The position numbers and the translations under genes are program-made. This document shows positions 1 through 8,328 of a stretch of DNA of 22,798 nt, piece by piece (position 1 is the first letter of the stretch; every line of letters begins with the position of its first letter). The stretch is taken from the NCBI GenBank assembly GCA_944392185.1, contig CALXVW010000030.1, positions 1-22,798 on the forward strand. The letters run 5' to 3'. Under the pieces are notes generated by a model. That model saw only the letters and a program-made list of their open reading frames with translations. It searched no databases and was not told the DNA's origin. This DNA is from an uncultured Alphaproteobacteria bacterium (GTDB lineage Bacteria > Pseudomonadota > Alphaproteobacteria > RF32 > CAG-239).

Positions 1-59
1 GTACCGGAGCGTACAAAGAAGTACGTGAGGACACTTTTGACCTGCAGTTTCTGTATTAG
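1..59 (+). CDS. Possible 3' end of a gene cut by the window edge
   Basis: An open frame enters from the left edge and stops at TAG 57-59, giving the tail TGAYKEVREDTFDLQFLY. The last residues alternate hydrophobic or aromatic side chains (F, L, F, Y at positions -7, -5, -3 and -1). This pattern is seen at the C-terminus of outer-membrane beta-barrel proteins. The frame converges on rodA, whose stop is at 78. Only 18 codons are visible, so both the reality of the gene and the barrel reading are inferences. Confidence 0.3.
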   Translation, partial: TGAYKEVREDTFDLQFLY

Positions 60-77
60 ATGTCCGCAAAACGGCTT

Positions 78-1217
78 CTAGTCTTTGCCTATATTAACAT
101 TCCTATTAACATTCACCGAAAGAATGATTCCAAAACCGGCCATCACCGAAAGGATAACCGTTCCGCCATAAGAAATCAGCGGCAACGGAATTCCCACAAC
201 CGGAATAAGCCCCAACACCATGGAAATGTTAATCATAACATATAGGAAAAAGTTGGTAGCCAAACCAATTGCCGCCAACTTGCCAAAATAGCTGGTGCTG
301 CGCAGCGCAAAAGCAAAACAATAAGCGATGATTAAGACGTTTATGATGACAACAAAGATTGCCCCAATCATACCAAATTCCTCAGACAACATCGTAAAGA
401 TAAAGTCCGTGTGCTTCTCCGGCAAAAAGTTGAGGTGACTCTGCGTTCCCTTCAAAAAGCCCTTGCCAAACACGCCGCCGGAACCCAAAGCAATTTTAGA
501 TTGAATAATATGGTAGCCGGCTCCCAGCGGATCTCTTTCAGGATCCAAAAATGTCAAAACACGGTTTTGCTGATATTCATGCAAAAAATTCCAGGCAATC
601 GGCATCAGAATAAGCGCCCCCAAAAGCAAAACCCCAAATTTCCACATCTGCACACCCACGGCAAAAAAGATTGCGCCTGCAGAAAAAATGAGCATCAGTG
701 CAGTTCCCAAGTCTGGCTGTGTCATCACCAAAAATGCCGGAAACAAAACCATTAGAGCCGGCGTAATCAGCCCCTTGGTACTTTCAATACTTTGCAAAGA
801 AGAAGAATGAAAATATCTGGCCAAAGCCAATACCAAAGCAATCTTCATAAGCTCGGAGGGCTGTAATTTCATAAATCCCAGGTTAATCCAACGCTGAGCC
901 CCCATACCGATATGCCCCTCAACCTCAACAATAATCAGCAACACCAATGAAACAAAATAAAACAAATAGGCATAGCGCATAAAGATTCTGACATCAATAA
1001 AAGCCAAAACCATCATCACCGCAAAACCAAGCCCAAAACGCATCAGCTGATTCAACGCCCACGGGCTCCAACTGCCGTTTGCCGCCGAATAAAGCATCAC
1101 CACGCCAATCCCGGCTAAAATACATAACAATAACACAAAAGAGAAACTGATATTTTGAAATTTCTCTCTCATGGTTGGTGGTTGGCTTTTAAAACTTGTT
1201 TCATAAAACTTATACAT
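78..1217 (-). CDS. rodA: RodA, SEDS-family peptidoglycan glycosyltransferase
   Basis: RodA polymerises lipid II into glycan strands in the inner membrane, working with PBP2 during cell elongation. The 379-residue product is almost entirely hydrophobic, consistent with about ten membrane segments, which is the normal size and form for SEDS proteins. The motif LPEKHTDFIF (around residues 265-274) is the signature of the large periplasmic loop, and its Asp271 corresponds to the catalytic Asp known in RodA. The final motif PLISYGG is also typical. It is the last gene of the mre/mrd block and starts 5 bases after the PBP2 stop. A purine-rich GGTGGA lies upstream of the chosen ATG; an internal ATG at residue 16 is a possible alternative start. 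No convincing terminator was seen after the stop. Confidence 0.95.
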   Translation of the reverse strand: MYKFYETSFKSQPPTMREKFQNISFSFVLLLCILAGIGVVMLYSAANGSWSPWALNQLMRFGLGFAVMMVLAFIDVRIFMRYAYLFYFVSLVLLIIVEVEGHIGMGAQRWINLGFMKLQPSELMKIALVLALARYFHSSSLQSIESTKGLITPALMVLFPAFLVMTQPDLGTALMLIFSAGAIFFAVGVQMWKFGVLLLGALILMPIAWNFLHEYQQNRVLTFLDPERDPLGAGYHIIQSKIALGSGGVFGKGFLKGTQSHLNFLPEKHTDFIFTMLSEEFGMIGAIFVVIINVLIIAYCFAFALRSTSYFGKLAAIGLATNFFLYVMINISMVLGLIPVVGIPLPLISYGGTVILSVMAGFGIILSVNVNRNVNIGKD

Positions 1218-1222
1218 TTTGT

Positions 1223-3046
1223 TTATTCCACCGGTTGAGAAGTTGCATCAAGTTTCAGGGCCTCAAGCAAAAGTTTGCTGCCGATAGGCGCTGCCACGGC
1301 AGAACCCCCGCGTCCATGCTCCACCAACACCGCCACCGCATAACGCGGATTATCGTGCGGAGCATAGCCCACAAACAAAGCATGATTTCTGTATTTCCAA
1401 GGCAGATCTTCTTGTTTGATAATGCCGGTTTGGCGCTCTTTCATGGTAATACGGCGCACTTGGGTTGTTCCGGTTTTGCCGGCCATCCGCATACCCTGAA
1501 AATCAAACTTTGCCCCAAGTGCGGTACCGCCCGGCGCATTAACCACATCATACATGCCTTGTTTAACAAGAGAAATATAAGACGAATTTATCGGCATTTT
1601 TTTGAAATTCAATGGAGCGTCTTTTTCCCTTTTTGTAAAAGTCGGCACCACTTCATAACCGCCGTTAGCAATGCGAGCCGTCATGGTTGCAAGCTGTATC
1701 GGTGTTGTCAAAATATATCCCTGCCCAATACCGGAAATCAAACTCTCACCTTGTTGCCAAGGCTCACCGAAACGTCTGCGTTTCCACTCAGTATCGGGAA
1801 TAAGGCCTTCTTTTTCATTTTCCAGCCCGACGTTAATTTTTTGCCCCAGTCCAAATCTGCGCGCCATCTCGGCAATTTTATTGATACCAAGTTTTTGGGC
1901 TGTCTCATAAAAGAAAATATCGCAAGAATGCTGTAAAGCCTGCACCACATCAAGATATCCGTGCCCGATATGTTTCCAACAGTGAAAAGCATGATCCCCC
2001 AAGAACATTCGTCCGGCACAAAAAGATCTTGTTTGCGGCGTAATCACCCCGCTCTCCAAAGCTGCCAAAGCCACAATCATCTTGAAAGTTGAACCCGGTG
2101 AATATTGCCCGGCCAAAGCCTTATTCATCAGAGGCTTGCGCTCGTTTTTATTAAGTTCATTCCATTCTTTGGTAGACAACCCCTGTGTCAATGAATTGGG
2201 ATCATAAGCAGGCACCGAAACAAACGCCAAAATTTCACCACTGTTGACATCAAGCATAACAGCAGCGCCGCTTTCTTCGCCAAACAATTCATAGGCTTTG
2301 GTTTGCAATCTGGCATCAATACTAAGGTCGATTCTCTCGCCAGAGATACCATCAACTCTCTCAATTTCTTTCATCACTCGGCCAATGGCATTTACCTCCA
2401 GCTTCAAGTTACCGCCGCGCCCGCGCAACCGTTTTTCATAAAGTTTTTCTATCCCGGCCTTACCGATTTTAAATCCCGGCACCTCCAAAAGCGGATCATC
2501 CTTAACATCCGTATCGGAAACAGAAGAAACATAGCCGATAACATGAGCTGTTTTCTCCCCATAGGGATAATAGCGGCTAAGCCCTTCATCAATAATAATA
2601 CCAGGTAAATCAGGAGCATTAAGTTGAATTCTAGAAACCTCTTCCCAAGAAAGATTATCTTTAATTTTAATCGGTACAAAACTTCTATTTTTCTTAAGAT
2701 CCTTTTTAACCCGTTCTTCTTCTGCCTCTGATATAGGCATAATTTTTTTCAAAGCATCCAAAGTTTCCTGAACATTGGTTGTTTGCTCTGCCACAATCAT
2801 AACCTGAAAATTCTGCCGGTTAGTAGCTAACATTTCTCCATGGCGATCATAAATAACACCTCTTGGCGGCACCAACAAACGGGTTGAAATTCTGTTTTCA
2901 TCAGCCAAGGTTTTATATTTATCGGCCTGATAAACCTGCAGATAGTAAAGACGCGCAATAAGAAGCAACAACAAGAAAAGCTCCGTCGCTCCCAAAATCA
3001 GCGAGCGGTTGATAAGCACTTTTCCTTTATCATTATCGCGATTCAT
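1223..3046 (-). CDS. mrdA: Penicillin-binding protein 2, elongation transpeptidase
   Basis: PBP2 crosslinks the peptide stems of the glycan made by RodA, and is anchored in the inner membrane with its domain in the periplasm. The 607-residue protein has a short cytoplasmic N-terminus, one membrane anchor (about residues 15-37), a dimerisation or pedestal region containing PPRGVIYDRHG (60-70), and a C-terminal transpeptidase domain. The three penicillin-binding motifs are visible: SxxK as STFK (Ser319 is the predicted acylated nucleophile, with Lys322), SxN as SCD (374-376), and KTG within AGKTGTTQV. Length matches the PBP2 family. The ATG overlaps the mreD stop by one base (TAATG), which suggests translational coupling. 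The gene lies directly upstream of rodA, the normal pairing. Confidence 0.96.
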   Translation of the reverse strand: MNRDNDKGKVLINRSLILGATELFLLLLLIARLYYLQVYQADKYKTLADENRISTRLLVPPRGVIYDRHGEMLATNRQNFQVMIVAEQTTNVQETLDALKKIMPISEAEEERVKKDLKKNRSFVPIKIKDNLSWEEVSRIQLNAPDLPGIIIDEGLSRYYPYGEKTAHVIGYVSSVSDTDVKDDPLLEVPGFKIGKAGIEKLYEKRLRGRGGNLKLEVNAIGRVMKEIERVDGISGERIDLSIDARLQTKAYELFGEESGAAVMLDVNSGEILAFVSVPAYDPNSLTQGLSTKEWNELNKNERKPLMNKALAGQYSPGSTFKMIVALAALESGVITPQTRSFCAGRMFLGDHAFHCWKHIGHGYLDVVQALQHSCDIFFYETAQKLGINKIAEMARRFGLGQKINVGLENEKEGLIPDTEWKRRRFGEPWQQGESLISGIGQGYILTTPIQLATMTARIANGGYEVVPTFTKREKDAPLNFKKMPINSSYISLVKQGMYDVVNAPGGTALGAKFDFQGMRMAGKTGTTQVRRITMKERQTGIIKQEDLPWKYRNHALFVGYAPHDNPRYAVAVLVEHGRGGSAVAAPIGSKLLLEALKLDATSQPVE

Positions 3047-3564
3047 TACTCATCATCCTGAATAAAATTATTTTGTATAAAAGCCAACAACAAAGAGATC
3101 AGTGGATAAACGGCAATTGTTGCCATATAGCTAAAAAACAGCATAGAAAGCGGCAAAAATTGGCTATAATAAACAGAAACAATCAACCACCGGCTAAACA
3201 TTGTCACCAAAGACAACAAAGCAAAACCATACCATAATACGATAAACGGTTTAGCATTTAAAAGTCTCGATGTGTTATTGACCAAAACATACATCAAAAG
3301 CAGTTCAAAGATATTAGATCCCAAAGGAGAAGACGTTACCACATCATCAAGCACGCCAAGGCAAAAAACAGAGCCCAGATTAAACAAATCCGGCCTATGC
3401 TGCAACCAAAAATAAACACAGATCATCCCCATTGCCGGACGAATACTGTTTAGAAACATAAAATCAAACGGAACATAAGAAAACAAAAGCAGTATCGCCG
3501 CAACTAAAAACGGCAAAAACCGCTGAAAAACAGAAGTAATATTTTCATCCCACTCCTTAGCCAT
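3046..3564 (-). CDS. mreD: MreD, rod-shape-determining membrane protein
   Basis: MreD is a small polytopic inner-membrane component of the elongation complex and a partner of MreC. The 172-residue product has several hydrophobic segments (about five) and little soluble sequence. MreD proteins diverge strongly, so the call rests on size, membrane topology and position between mreC and pbp2. The gene overlaps mreC upstream and pbp2 downstream by one base each (TAATG junctions). Such tight packing fits one transcript with coupled translation. Confidence 0.9.
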   Translation of the reverse strand: MAKEWDENITSVFQRFLPFLVAAILLLFSYVPFDFMFLNSIRPAMGMICVYFWLQHRPDLFNLGSVFCLGVLDDVVTSSPLGSNIFELLLMYVLVNNTSRLLNAKPFIVLWYGFALLSLVTMFSRWLIVSVYYSQFLPLSMLFFSYMATIAVYPLISLLLAFIQNNFIQDDE

Positions 3565-4421
3565 TACTTATCTTCCTGAGTACCTATCAAGATTCCTTCC
3601 AATCTGTAATTAACCAATTTGATATATTCTAACTGTTCTAAACTGCTAAACGGTTTAACAACAATTTCACCTTTAGAAACCTTCACAACCTTACCAATGG
3701 GTAATCCTGCCGGAAACACACCGGCCACACCGGATGTTACGATTCTGTCCCCCACATTAACAGTGGCATCCAAAGGAATAAAGATAAGCTTGGGCATGGT
3801 AGAGTTATCACCCGACAAAATACCTCTCACACGGCTTTTTTCCACCATAACCGGAATTTTTGAGTTAATATCGGTAATCAAAATAATTTTAACATAGCGT
3901 TTTCCGACTTTATCAACACGCCCGACTACCCCCTTATCAGAAAGAGCAATCTGTCCTTTCTTTACATTTTCATCACCGGTATAAGCAATCATGGAATGAG
4001 AAAAGGCATCACCTTCCTCAGCAATAACTCTGGCGGTAATAAAATCAGAACGGGGTGGTGTTACATAATTTAGCAAGTTGCTCAAGAGTTTATTTTCCAC
4101 TTCCAAAGCTCTGAAACGGTCATAGACCATATTTAGGCGGCGATTTTCCTCTTTTAAGCGAATGTTGTCTTGGTGAATTTGTTTCAAGTCTTTAAAATAA
4201 TCATAGCCTTTTGCCACCATCTTGGCCGGAATAACCAAGACATCGATCAAAGGAGAAACCATATCGGTTGCCACGCTTGAGGTTTTGTCAATGATAACGG
4301 TATCGGTTTTATTAATCAGCATCAAAACAAATGCAATTAAAAACAAAATTACCAGCGCAAATTTTTTGGCCAGTAATCTGATGTGACTAAGATGTAAGAA
4401 TAAACTTCTGCGTCGCTTCAT
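3564..4421 (-). CDS. mreC: MreC, rod-shape-determining periplasmic scaffold
   Basis: MreC links cytoplasmic MreB to the periplasmic PBP2/RodA machinery. The 285-residue product has a basic N-terminus, a single membrane anchor (about residues 20-37), a helical coiled-coil stretch rich in Asn/Leu/Glu (about 75-115), and the beta-rich MreC domain containing the family motif IVTSGVAGVFPAGLPIG. Order and length are canonical. It starts 110 bases after the mreB stop, an unusually long gap for this otherwise packed block, and that gap contains inverted repeats (separate entry). No strong ribosome-binding site is seen immediately before the ATG; the nearest G-rich stretch is CGGG about 9 bases upstream. 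Confidence 0.94.
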   Translation of the reverse strand: MKRRRSLFLHLSHIRLLAKKFALVILFLIAFVLMLINKTDTVIIDKTSSVATDMVSPLIDVLVIPAKMVAKGYDYFKDLKQIHQDNIRLKEENRRLNMVYDRFRALEVENKLLSNLLNYVTPPRSDFITARVIAEEGDAFSHSMIAYTGDENVKKGQIALSDKGVVGRVDKVGKRYVKIILITDINSKIPVMVEKSRVRGILSGDNSTMPKLIFIPLDATVNVGDRIVTSGVAGVFPAGLPIGKVVKVSKGEIVVKPFSSLEQLEYIKLVNYRLEGILIGTQEDK

Positions 4422-4425
4422 GCTA

Positions 4426-4514
4426 ACAACCCGATAAAAAATTCACTTTTACGCCTCAAGAGGCACAAAGAAGGTGCTTGGCGAATTTCAACAAAATCAG
4501 ACCAAACACCTCCT
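4426..4514 (-). promoter_or_regulatory. mreB-mreC intergenic leader with possible alternative RNA folds
   Basis: On the minus strand a perfect Shine-Dalgarno-like AGGAGGTG (4514-4507) is not placed in front of any known gene. Downstream, CACCTTCT (4476-4469) can pair with it over 8 positions with one G-U. CACC also falls in a competing small hairpin, GCAC...GTGC. A palindrome GCCTC-TT-GAGGC (4464-4453) follows, then, after about 11 bases, six T residues (4441-4436). A GTG overlapping the Shine-Dalgarno could open an 18-codon frame ending TGA at 4456, inside the palindrome. The pairings are seen in the sequence. Any regulatory role for mreC is inference, and the T-run sits too far from the stem for a textbook terminator. 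Confidence 0.3.
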
Positions 4515-4531
4515 ATAGATATGAACGCTTT

Positions 4532-5572
4532 CTAATACATTGTAGAAAGAATAGTTCTGAGCCTATCAATTTCTTCCAAAGCTTTTCCGGTTCCCTTAAC
4601 CACACAAGCCAAAGGATCTTCAGCAATAGAAACCGGCAACCCGGTAGCATTGCGCAAAACCTGATCCAGATTGGTCAGCATTGCGCCACCGCCGGTTAAA
4701 ACAATACCTTTATCAACGATATCGGCCGCCAACTCCGGTGCTGTATATTCCAAAGCGACCTTAACGGCCTCAACAATTTGAGCAACAGGCTCGGCCAAAC
4801 TCTCGGCCACTTGGCGCTCAGAAATAACAATCTCCTTAGGCACGCCGTTCATCAAATCACGCCCTTTAATTTCAAAGGTACGTCCGTCACCTTTTTCAGG
4901 GGCGCAAGCAGAACCGATTTCTTTTTTAATTTTTTCGGCACTTCCTTCACCAACCAAAAGGTTATGGTTGCGGCGAATATAAGAGATGATGGCTGCATCC
5001 ATTTTATCACCGCCGACACGAACAGAGCGTGCATAAACAATACCCCCCAAAGAAAGCACAGCCACTTCTGTGGTACCGCCTCCTATATCAACCACCATAG
5101 AACCTGTCGGTTCGGTCACCGGCAAATCGGCACCGATTGCGGCAGCCATAGGCTCCTCGATCAGCCACACTTTACGGGCACCGGCAGCCTCGGCAGATTC
5201 CTGAATAGCTCTTCTCTCAACGGCGGTAGAACCGGACGGCACACAGACAATAACCATCGGAGAAGCGAATGTACGGCGATTATGGACTTTGCGGATAAAA
5301 TATTTAATCATTTCCTCGGCGATTTCAAAATCGGCAATAACGCCATCCCTCAAAGGACGAATGGCATGAATATTTCCAGGCGTACGCCCAAGCATTTGTT
5401 TTGCCTCATTACCGACAGCCAAGACCTGTTTTTTGCCGCGATATTCTTCAATTGCCACTACTGAAGGCTCGTTTAAGACAATACCTTTACCCTTGACATA
5501 GACAAGAGTATTGGCGGTACCCAAATCGATAGCCATATCGGCAGACAGCCACCCCATTAATCTAGAAAACAT
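4532..5572 (-). CDS. mreB: MreB, actin-like cell-shape protein
   Basis: MreB is a bacterial actin that forms membrane-bound filaments orienting the elongation complex. The 346-residue product has the standard length. It begins with a short amphipathic segment (MFSRLMGWLS) suited to membrane binding, followed by the nucleotide-binding motifs: phosphate 1 (AIDLGTANTLVY), phosphate 2 (VVDIGGGTTEVAVLSLGG) and the adenosine motif (GIVLTGGGAMLTNLD). The ATG is preceded by GGAG with 8-base spacing. A good promoter candidate lies in the 104-base gap to miaA, so mreB can probably be transcribed independently of ddl-miaA. It is the first gene of the mreBCD-pbp2-rodA block. Confidence 0.98.
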   Translation of the reverse strand: MFSRLMGWLSADMAIDLGTANTLVYVKGKGIVLNEPSVVAIEEYRGKKQVLAVGNEAKQMLGRTPGNIHAIRPLRDGVIADFEIAEEMIKYFIRKVHNRRTFASPMVIVCVPSGSTAVERRAIQESAEAAGARKVWLIEEPMAAAIGADLPVTEPTGSMVVDIGGGTTEVAVLSLGGIVYARSVRVGGDKMDAAIISYIRRNHNLLVGEGSAEKIKKEIGSACAPEKGDGRTFEIKGRDLMNGVPKEIVISERQVAESLAEPVAQIVEAVKVALEYTAPELAADIVDKGIVLTGGGAMLTNLDQVLRNATGLPVSIAEDPLACVVKGTGKALEEIDRLRTILSTMY

Positions 5573-5618
5573 TAATTTATCTCCGTCTTTTTATACAAAC
5601 TGATTTATTAATTGATTT

Positions 5619-5647
5619 TTATAACGATATATACTTGAGTGCAACAA
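5619..5647 (-). promoter_or_regulatory. Candidate sigma-70 promoter for mreB
   Basis: Reading the minus strand, TTGTTG (5647-5642) and TTATAA (5624-5619) are separated by exactly 17 bases. The start site would fall near 5612, leaving a leader of about 40 bases that contains the GGAG ribosome-binding site. Prediction from sequence only. Confidence 0.45.
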
Positions 5648-5676
5648 CAAATTACTTTGTTAACACCCTAAAAAAT

Positions 5677-6567
5677 TCACTTTTCAAAGCACGATGATAT
5701 TTCCCACTCGGCCTCAAGCTTATTTCTAAACCAAGTTCTCTGGCGCTTGGCATATTGCCTGGTATGAAGTTTTGCCAAACTGACAGCCTGTTCCAAAGAT
5801 ATTTCCTCATGCAAATAAGCTAATAATTCCGGCACGCCGAGCATTTTCATTGCCGGAAGATTGGCCGGCAAATGGAGAGCATCAAGTTTTATAACCTCAT
5901 CCAAAGCCCCGGTGTCCATCATCTTATCAAAACGCAAATAGCAACGCTCATCGAGTTCCTTTGTCGGCGGAATAATCTTAATGACTTTGAATGAAGCTTC
6001 CGACAGATGTTTAACCATTGGTTTCTGATACCAATCGGCAATAGATTGACCCGTTTGTAAAAAAATTTCGGCAGCTCTTTTGACTCTGGTTGTATCATTG
6101 GCATTGAGCATGGCGGCCGCTTCTTTATCATTTTCAAGCAGCCACGCATAAACATTTTTCATCTCTGAAATTTGTTTTCTGACCTCAGGAGTTGGCTCCG
6201 GAATTGGCGTGGTTCCGTTAATCAGATTGTCTATATACATACCGGTTCCGCCGACCACAATTGGGAGATTACCTCTTTGCCAAATTTCACGAATACGCTC
6301 AACCGCAAGCTTCAACCAATCCACCACCGTGCCGTTTTTCTGCGGTGGATAAATCTCATAAAGATGATGCGGCACCAGTTTTTTTTCCGCCTCTGAGGGC
6401 GCTGCGGAAATAATGGGCGTACCGGCATAAACTTGCATTGAATCGGCATTAACAATCTCACCATTATAACGCAAAGCCAAATCAAGAGCCAAACCGGACT
6501 TGCCCGAGGCAGTCGGTCCGGCAATAACCACGACGGTATTTTTACTTATGTCGCCAAGCTCTATCAT
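5677..6567 (-). CDS. miaA: MiaA, tRNA A37 dimethylallyltransferase
   Basis: MiaA transfers a dimethylallyl group to N6 of adenosine 37 in tRNAs that read codons beginning with U. The 296-residue product shows the P-loop GPTASGKSGLAL near the N-terminus, the substrate motif NADSMQVYAG, the segment VGGTGMYIDNLINGT that helps bind tRNA and prenyl donor, and the C-terminal YAKRQRTWFRNK motif. Length is normal. It starts 4 bases after the ddl stop with a GGAAG upstream, so the two genes are probably cotranscribed. A 104-base gap with a promoter candidate separates it from mreB. Confidence 0.97.
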   Translation of the reverse strand: MIELGDISKNTVVVIAGPTASGKSGLALDLALRYNGEIVNADSMQVYAGTPIISAAPSEAEKKLVPHHLYEIYPPQKNGTVVDWLKLAVERIREIWQRGNLPIVVGGTGMYIDNLINGTTPIPEPTPEVRKQISEMKNVYAWLLENDKEAAAMLNANDTTRVKRAAEIFLQTGQSIADWYQKPMVKHLSEASFKVIKIIPPTKELDERCYLRFDKMMDTGALDEVIKLDALHLPANLPAMKMLGVPELLAYLHEEISLEQAVSLAKLHTRQYAKRQRTWFRNKLEAEWEISSCFEK

Positions 6568-6571
6568 TTTT

Positions 6572-7480
6572 TTACAACTTCCGACAACTTGCTTCTTTGA
6601 GCATCATCTCGCACAAATCTTCATAACTCATGCCGGCGTATTTAGCCTGCTCCGGCACCAAAGACAACGGCGTCATTCCCGGATGAGTATTAATTTCAAG
6701 CAAGACGGGGCCATCTTTTTCATTGTAGCGCAAATCAATACGCGAAACTGTTTTACAGCCCAATTTTTTATGGAGTTCCTCTGCCCAAAGTATACATTTT
6801 GCGGCCACCTCTTGCGGGATTTCTGCCGGCAAGACATGCTTGGTAACACCGTCTGTATATTTTGCCTTATAATCATAAAATTCCACCGATGGTCGGATTT
6901 CGGTCACCACATATGCTTTTCCGTTGATACAGCCAACCGTCAGCTCTTTTCCGGGAATATATTTTTCAATCAAAATTTCTTCATTTTCATCATCATAGGC
7001 AACGTTTTTCAAATCATCTTGTTTCATGATGATATAAACACCCACGCTGGAACCGTCGCGCACCGGTTTGACAACGTATGGAAGCGAAATTTTTGTACCT
7101 TGAGAGAAAAAATCTTTAACCTTCATTTTTTCTCCCTCTGCCACCTTAATTCCGCACATTTGCGCCATATATTTGGTAATATCTTTATCCATCCCCAAAA
7201 GAGAAGCCCGCAACCCCGAATGCGTATAAGGAATTTGCAACAAATCCAAAAAGCCCTGAATCTCCCCGTCTTCGCCCCAATTTCCGTGCAGAGCATTAAA
7301 CACGGCATCCGGTTTTTCTTGCTTTAAGACATCCAAGAGCTTCCAAGCATCCGTCAAATCATGCTCAATAACGTCATACCCTTTTTTTCGCAAAGCCTGA
7401 GCCACACCTTTGCCGGAGATGAAACTGACTTCTCTCTCATGAGAAAATCCGCCCATCAAGACCAAAATTTTTTTAAGCAT
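6572..7480 (-). CDS. ddl: D-alanine--D-alanine ligase
   Basis: Ddl joins two D-alanines using ATP to give the terminal dipeptide of the peptidoglycan stem. The 302-residue protein is an ATP-grasp enzyme. It has the N-terminal GGFSHEREVS motif, the ALHGNWGEDGEIQG substrate motif, YTHSG, the ATP-binding VKPVRDGSSVGV, and the metal-binding C-terminal motif EINTHPGMTPLSLVPEQA. Length matches DdlB-type enzymes. An AAAGGAA ribosome-binding site sits about 8 bases upstream of the ATG. It is divergent from the DUF3108 gene across a 70-base AT-rich gap. In many alphaproteobacteria ddl lies in the division/cell-wall (dcw) cluster; here it heads the elongation block. Confidence 0.96.
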   Translation of the reverse strand: MLKKILVLMGGFSHEREVSFISGKGVAQALRKKGYDVIEHDLTDAWKLLDVLKQEKPDAVFNALHGNWGEDGEIQGFLDLLQIPYTHSGLRASLLGMDKDITKYMAQMCGIKVAEGEKMKVKDFFSQGTKISLPYVVKPVRDGSSVGVYIIMKQDDLKNVAYDDENEEILIEKYIPGKELTVGCINGKAYVVTEIRPSVEFYDYKAKYTDGVTKHVLPAEIPQEVAAKCILWAEELHKKLGCKTVSRIDLRYNEKDGPVLLEINTHPGMTPLSLVPEQAKYAGMSYEDLCEMMLKEASCRKL

Positions 7481-7491
7481 TATTAAATTCC

Positions 7492-7519
7492 TTTAAATTA
7501 TAAATTTTTATGCTATTGT
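7492..7519 (+). promoter_or_regulatory. Weak candidate promoter for the DUF3108-trhP unit
   Basis: TTTAAA (7492-7497) and TATTGT (7514-7519) are 16 bases apart, and the second element is preceded by TGC, an extended -10 form. It lies in the short divergent gap between ddl and the DUF3108 gene. The region is very AT-rich, so chance matches are likely. Confidence 0.28.
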
Positions 7520-7550
7520 ATCGGCAAATTTTTAAGAAAGAATAAAAGTA

Positions 7551-8324
7551 ATGAAAAAACTTGCGCTCTATTTATCCGTTTTGCTTACCCTGTCCGGTTC
7601 GGCGTGGTCAGCCAGCGTGCAACATGACTTCACCGTCATTTTGGGCCCTTTTGATGCCAGCCGCACGGTATTTACCTATGCTCTGGCTCCTGAAAGCTAC
7701 GAGGTTAAATCGACAGTCCGCACCGCAGGACTGTTTGATACTCTATACCCATTCAAGGCTGACTATTTCACCTCCGGCAAAATCAAAGGCGACACGCTGG
7801 AAACCAACAATTATCACTACAGCTCTAAAACCCGTTTCAACCGCCGCACCAAAGAGCTGATTTACAATGAAGAAGGTATTCCGGTTTATCGCATCAGCAC
7901 TAAGAATGATAAAGAAAAAAAAGTAGCCATCGAAGACAGCCCCGATAACAAAGACACAACGGATTTACAAACAGTCTTTGCCGAACTGGCCAAACAATAT
8001 AACGAGGTAAAATTTTGCGATTCCCGCATGCAGGTTTTTGATGGCAAACGCCGTTTTGATGTAATTTTCAAGGATGAAGGAAAAGAAGAAATTATGGCCA
8101 ATGAATACAGCCCCGCTCAAGGCTTGGCCGTCAAATGCTCAATGTATATAGATAAACTAAATTCCAAAGATGATGACTTGTTGTGGGAGCTCACCTCCGA
8201 GCGCCCGATTTATTTTTGGATTTTAGAGGAAAAAGGCAAACCCTATATCGCCCGAGTTATGGTTGAAGATACCCCTCTTGGCCGCATGGATGCCTATACC
8301 TCTAAAGTAACCATAAAGGATTAA
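7551..8324 (+). CDS. DUF3108-family exported protein
   Basis: The 257-residue product begins with a clear signal peptide (basic MKK, hydrophobic core, likely cleavage after the Ala of AWSA near residue 21), so it is probably periplasmic or outer-membrane associated. The mature part resembles DUF3108 proteins: beta-rich, with YEVKSTVRTAGLFDTLYPFKA near the start, a central RRFDVIFKDEG stretch and a C-terminal RVMVEDTPLGRMDAY. The biochemical role of the family is not known to me. An AAGAAAG stretch precedes the ATG. It starts 70 bases from divergent ddl and ends 4 bases before the U32 gene, suggesting cotranscription. Confidence 0.75.
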   Translation: MKKLALYLSVLLTLSGSAWSASVQHDFTVILGPFDASRTVFTYALAPESYEVKSTVRTAGLFDTLYPFKADYFTSGKIKGDTLETNNYHYSSKTRFNRRTKELIYNEEGIPVYRISTKNDKEKKVAIEDSPDNKDTTDLQTVFAELAKQYNEVKFCDSRMQVFDGKRRFDVIFKDEGKEEIMANEYSPAQGLAVKCSMYIDKLNSKDDDLLWELTSERPIYFWILEEKGKPYIARVMVEDTPLGRMDAYTSKVTIKD

Positions 8325-8328
8325 ACAA

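Noticed and set aside
92..118. Direct repeat ATTAACATTC near the rodA end
   Set aside because: It encodes the repeated Asn-Val-Asn residues at the RodA C-terminus and is too short to suggest anything else.
1196..1936. 246-codon plus-strand open frame opposite PBP2
   Set aside because: It is fully antisense to a gene with intact penicillin-binding motifs, and its translation is rich in His/Arg/Cys with no recognisable domain; a shadow frame.
4778..5464. 228-codon plus-strand open frame opposite mreB
   Set aside because: Antisense to highly conserved mreB; its composition reflects the reverse complement of mreB codons.
6500..7327. 275-codon plus-strand open frame opposite ddl
   Set aside because: Antisense to ddl, no family motif, and Phe/His/Ile-rich composition typical of a shadow.
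7497..7527. TATAAT and TTGCCG on the minus strand as a ddl promoter
   Set aside because: The -10 match is perfect, but the spacer is 19 bases and the start site would fall on the ribosome-binding site of ddl, so it is unlikely to be the working promoter.
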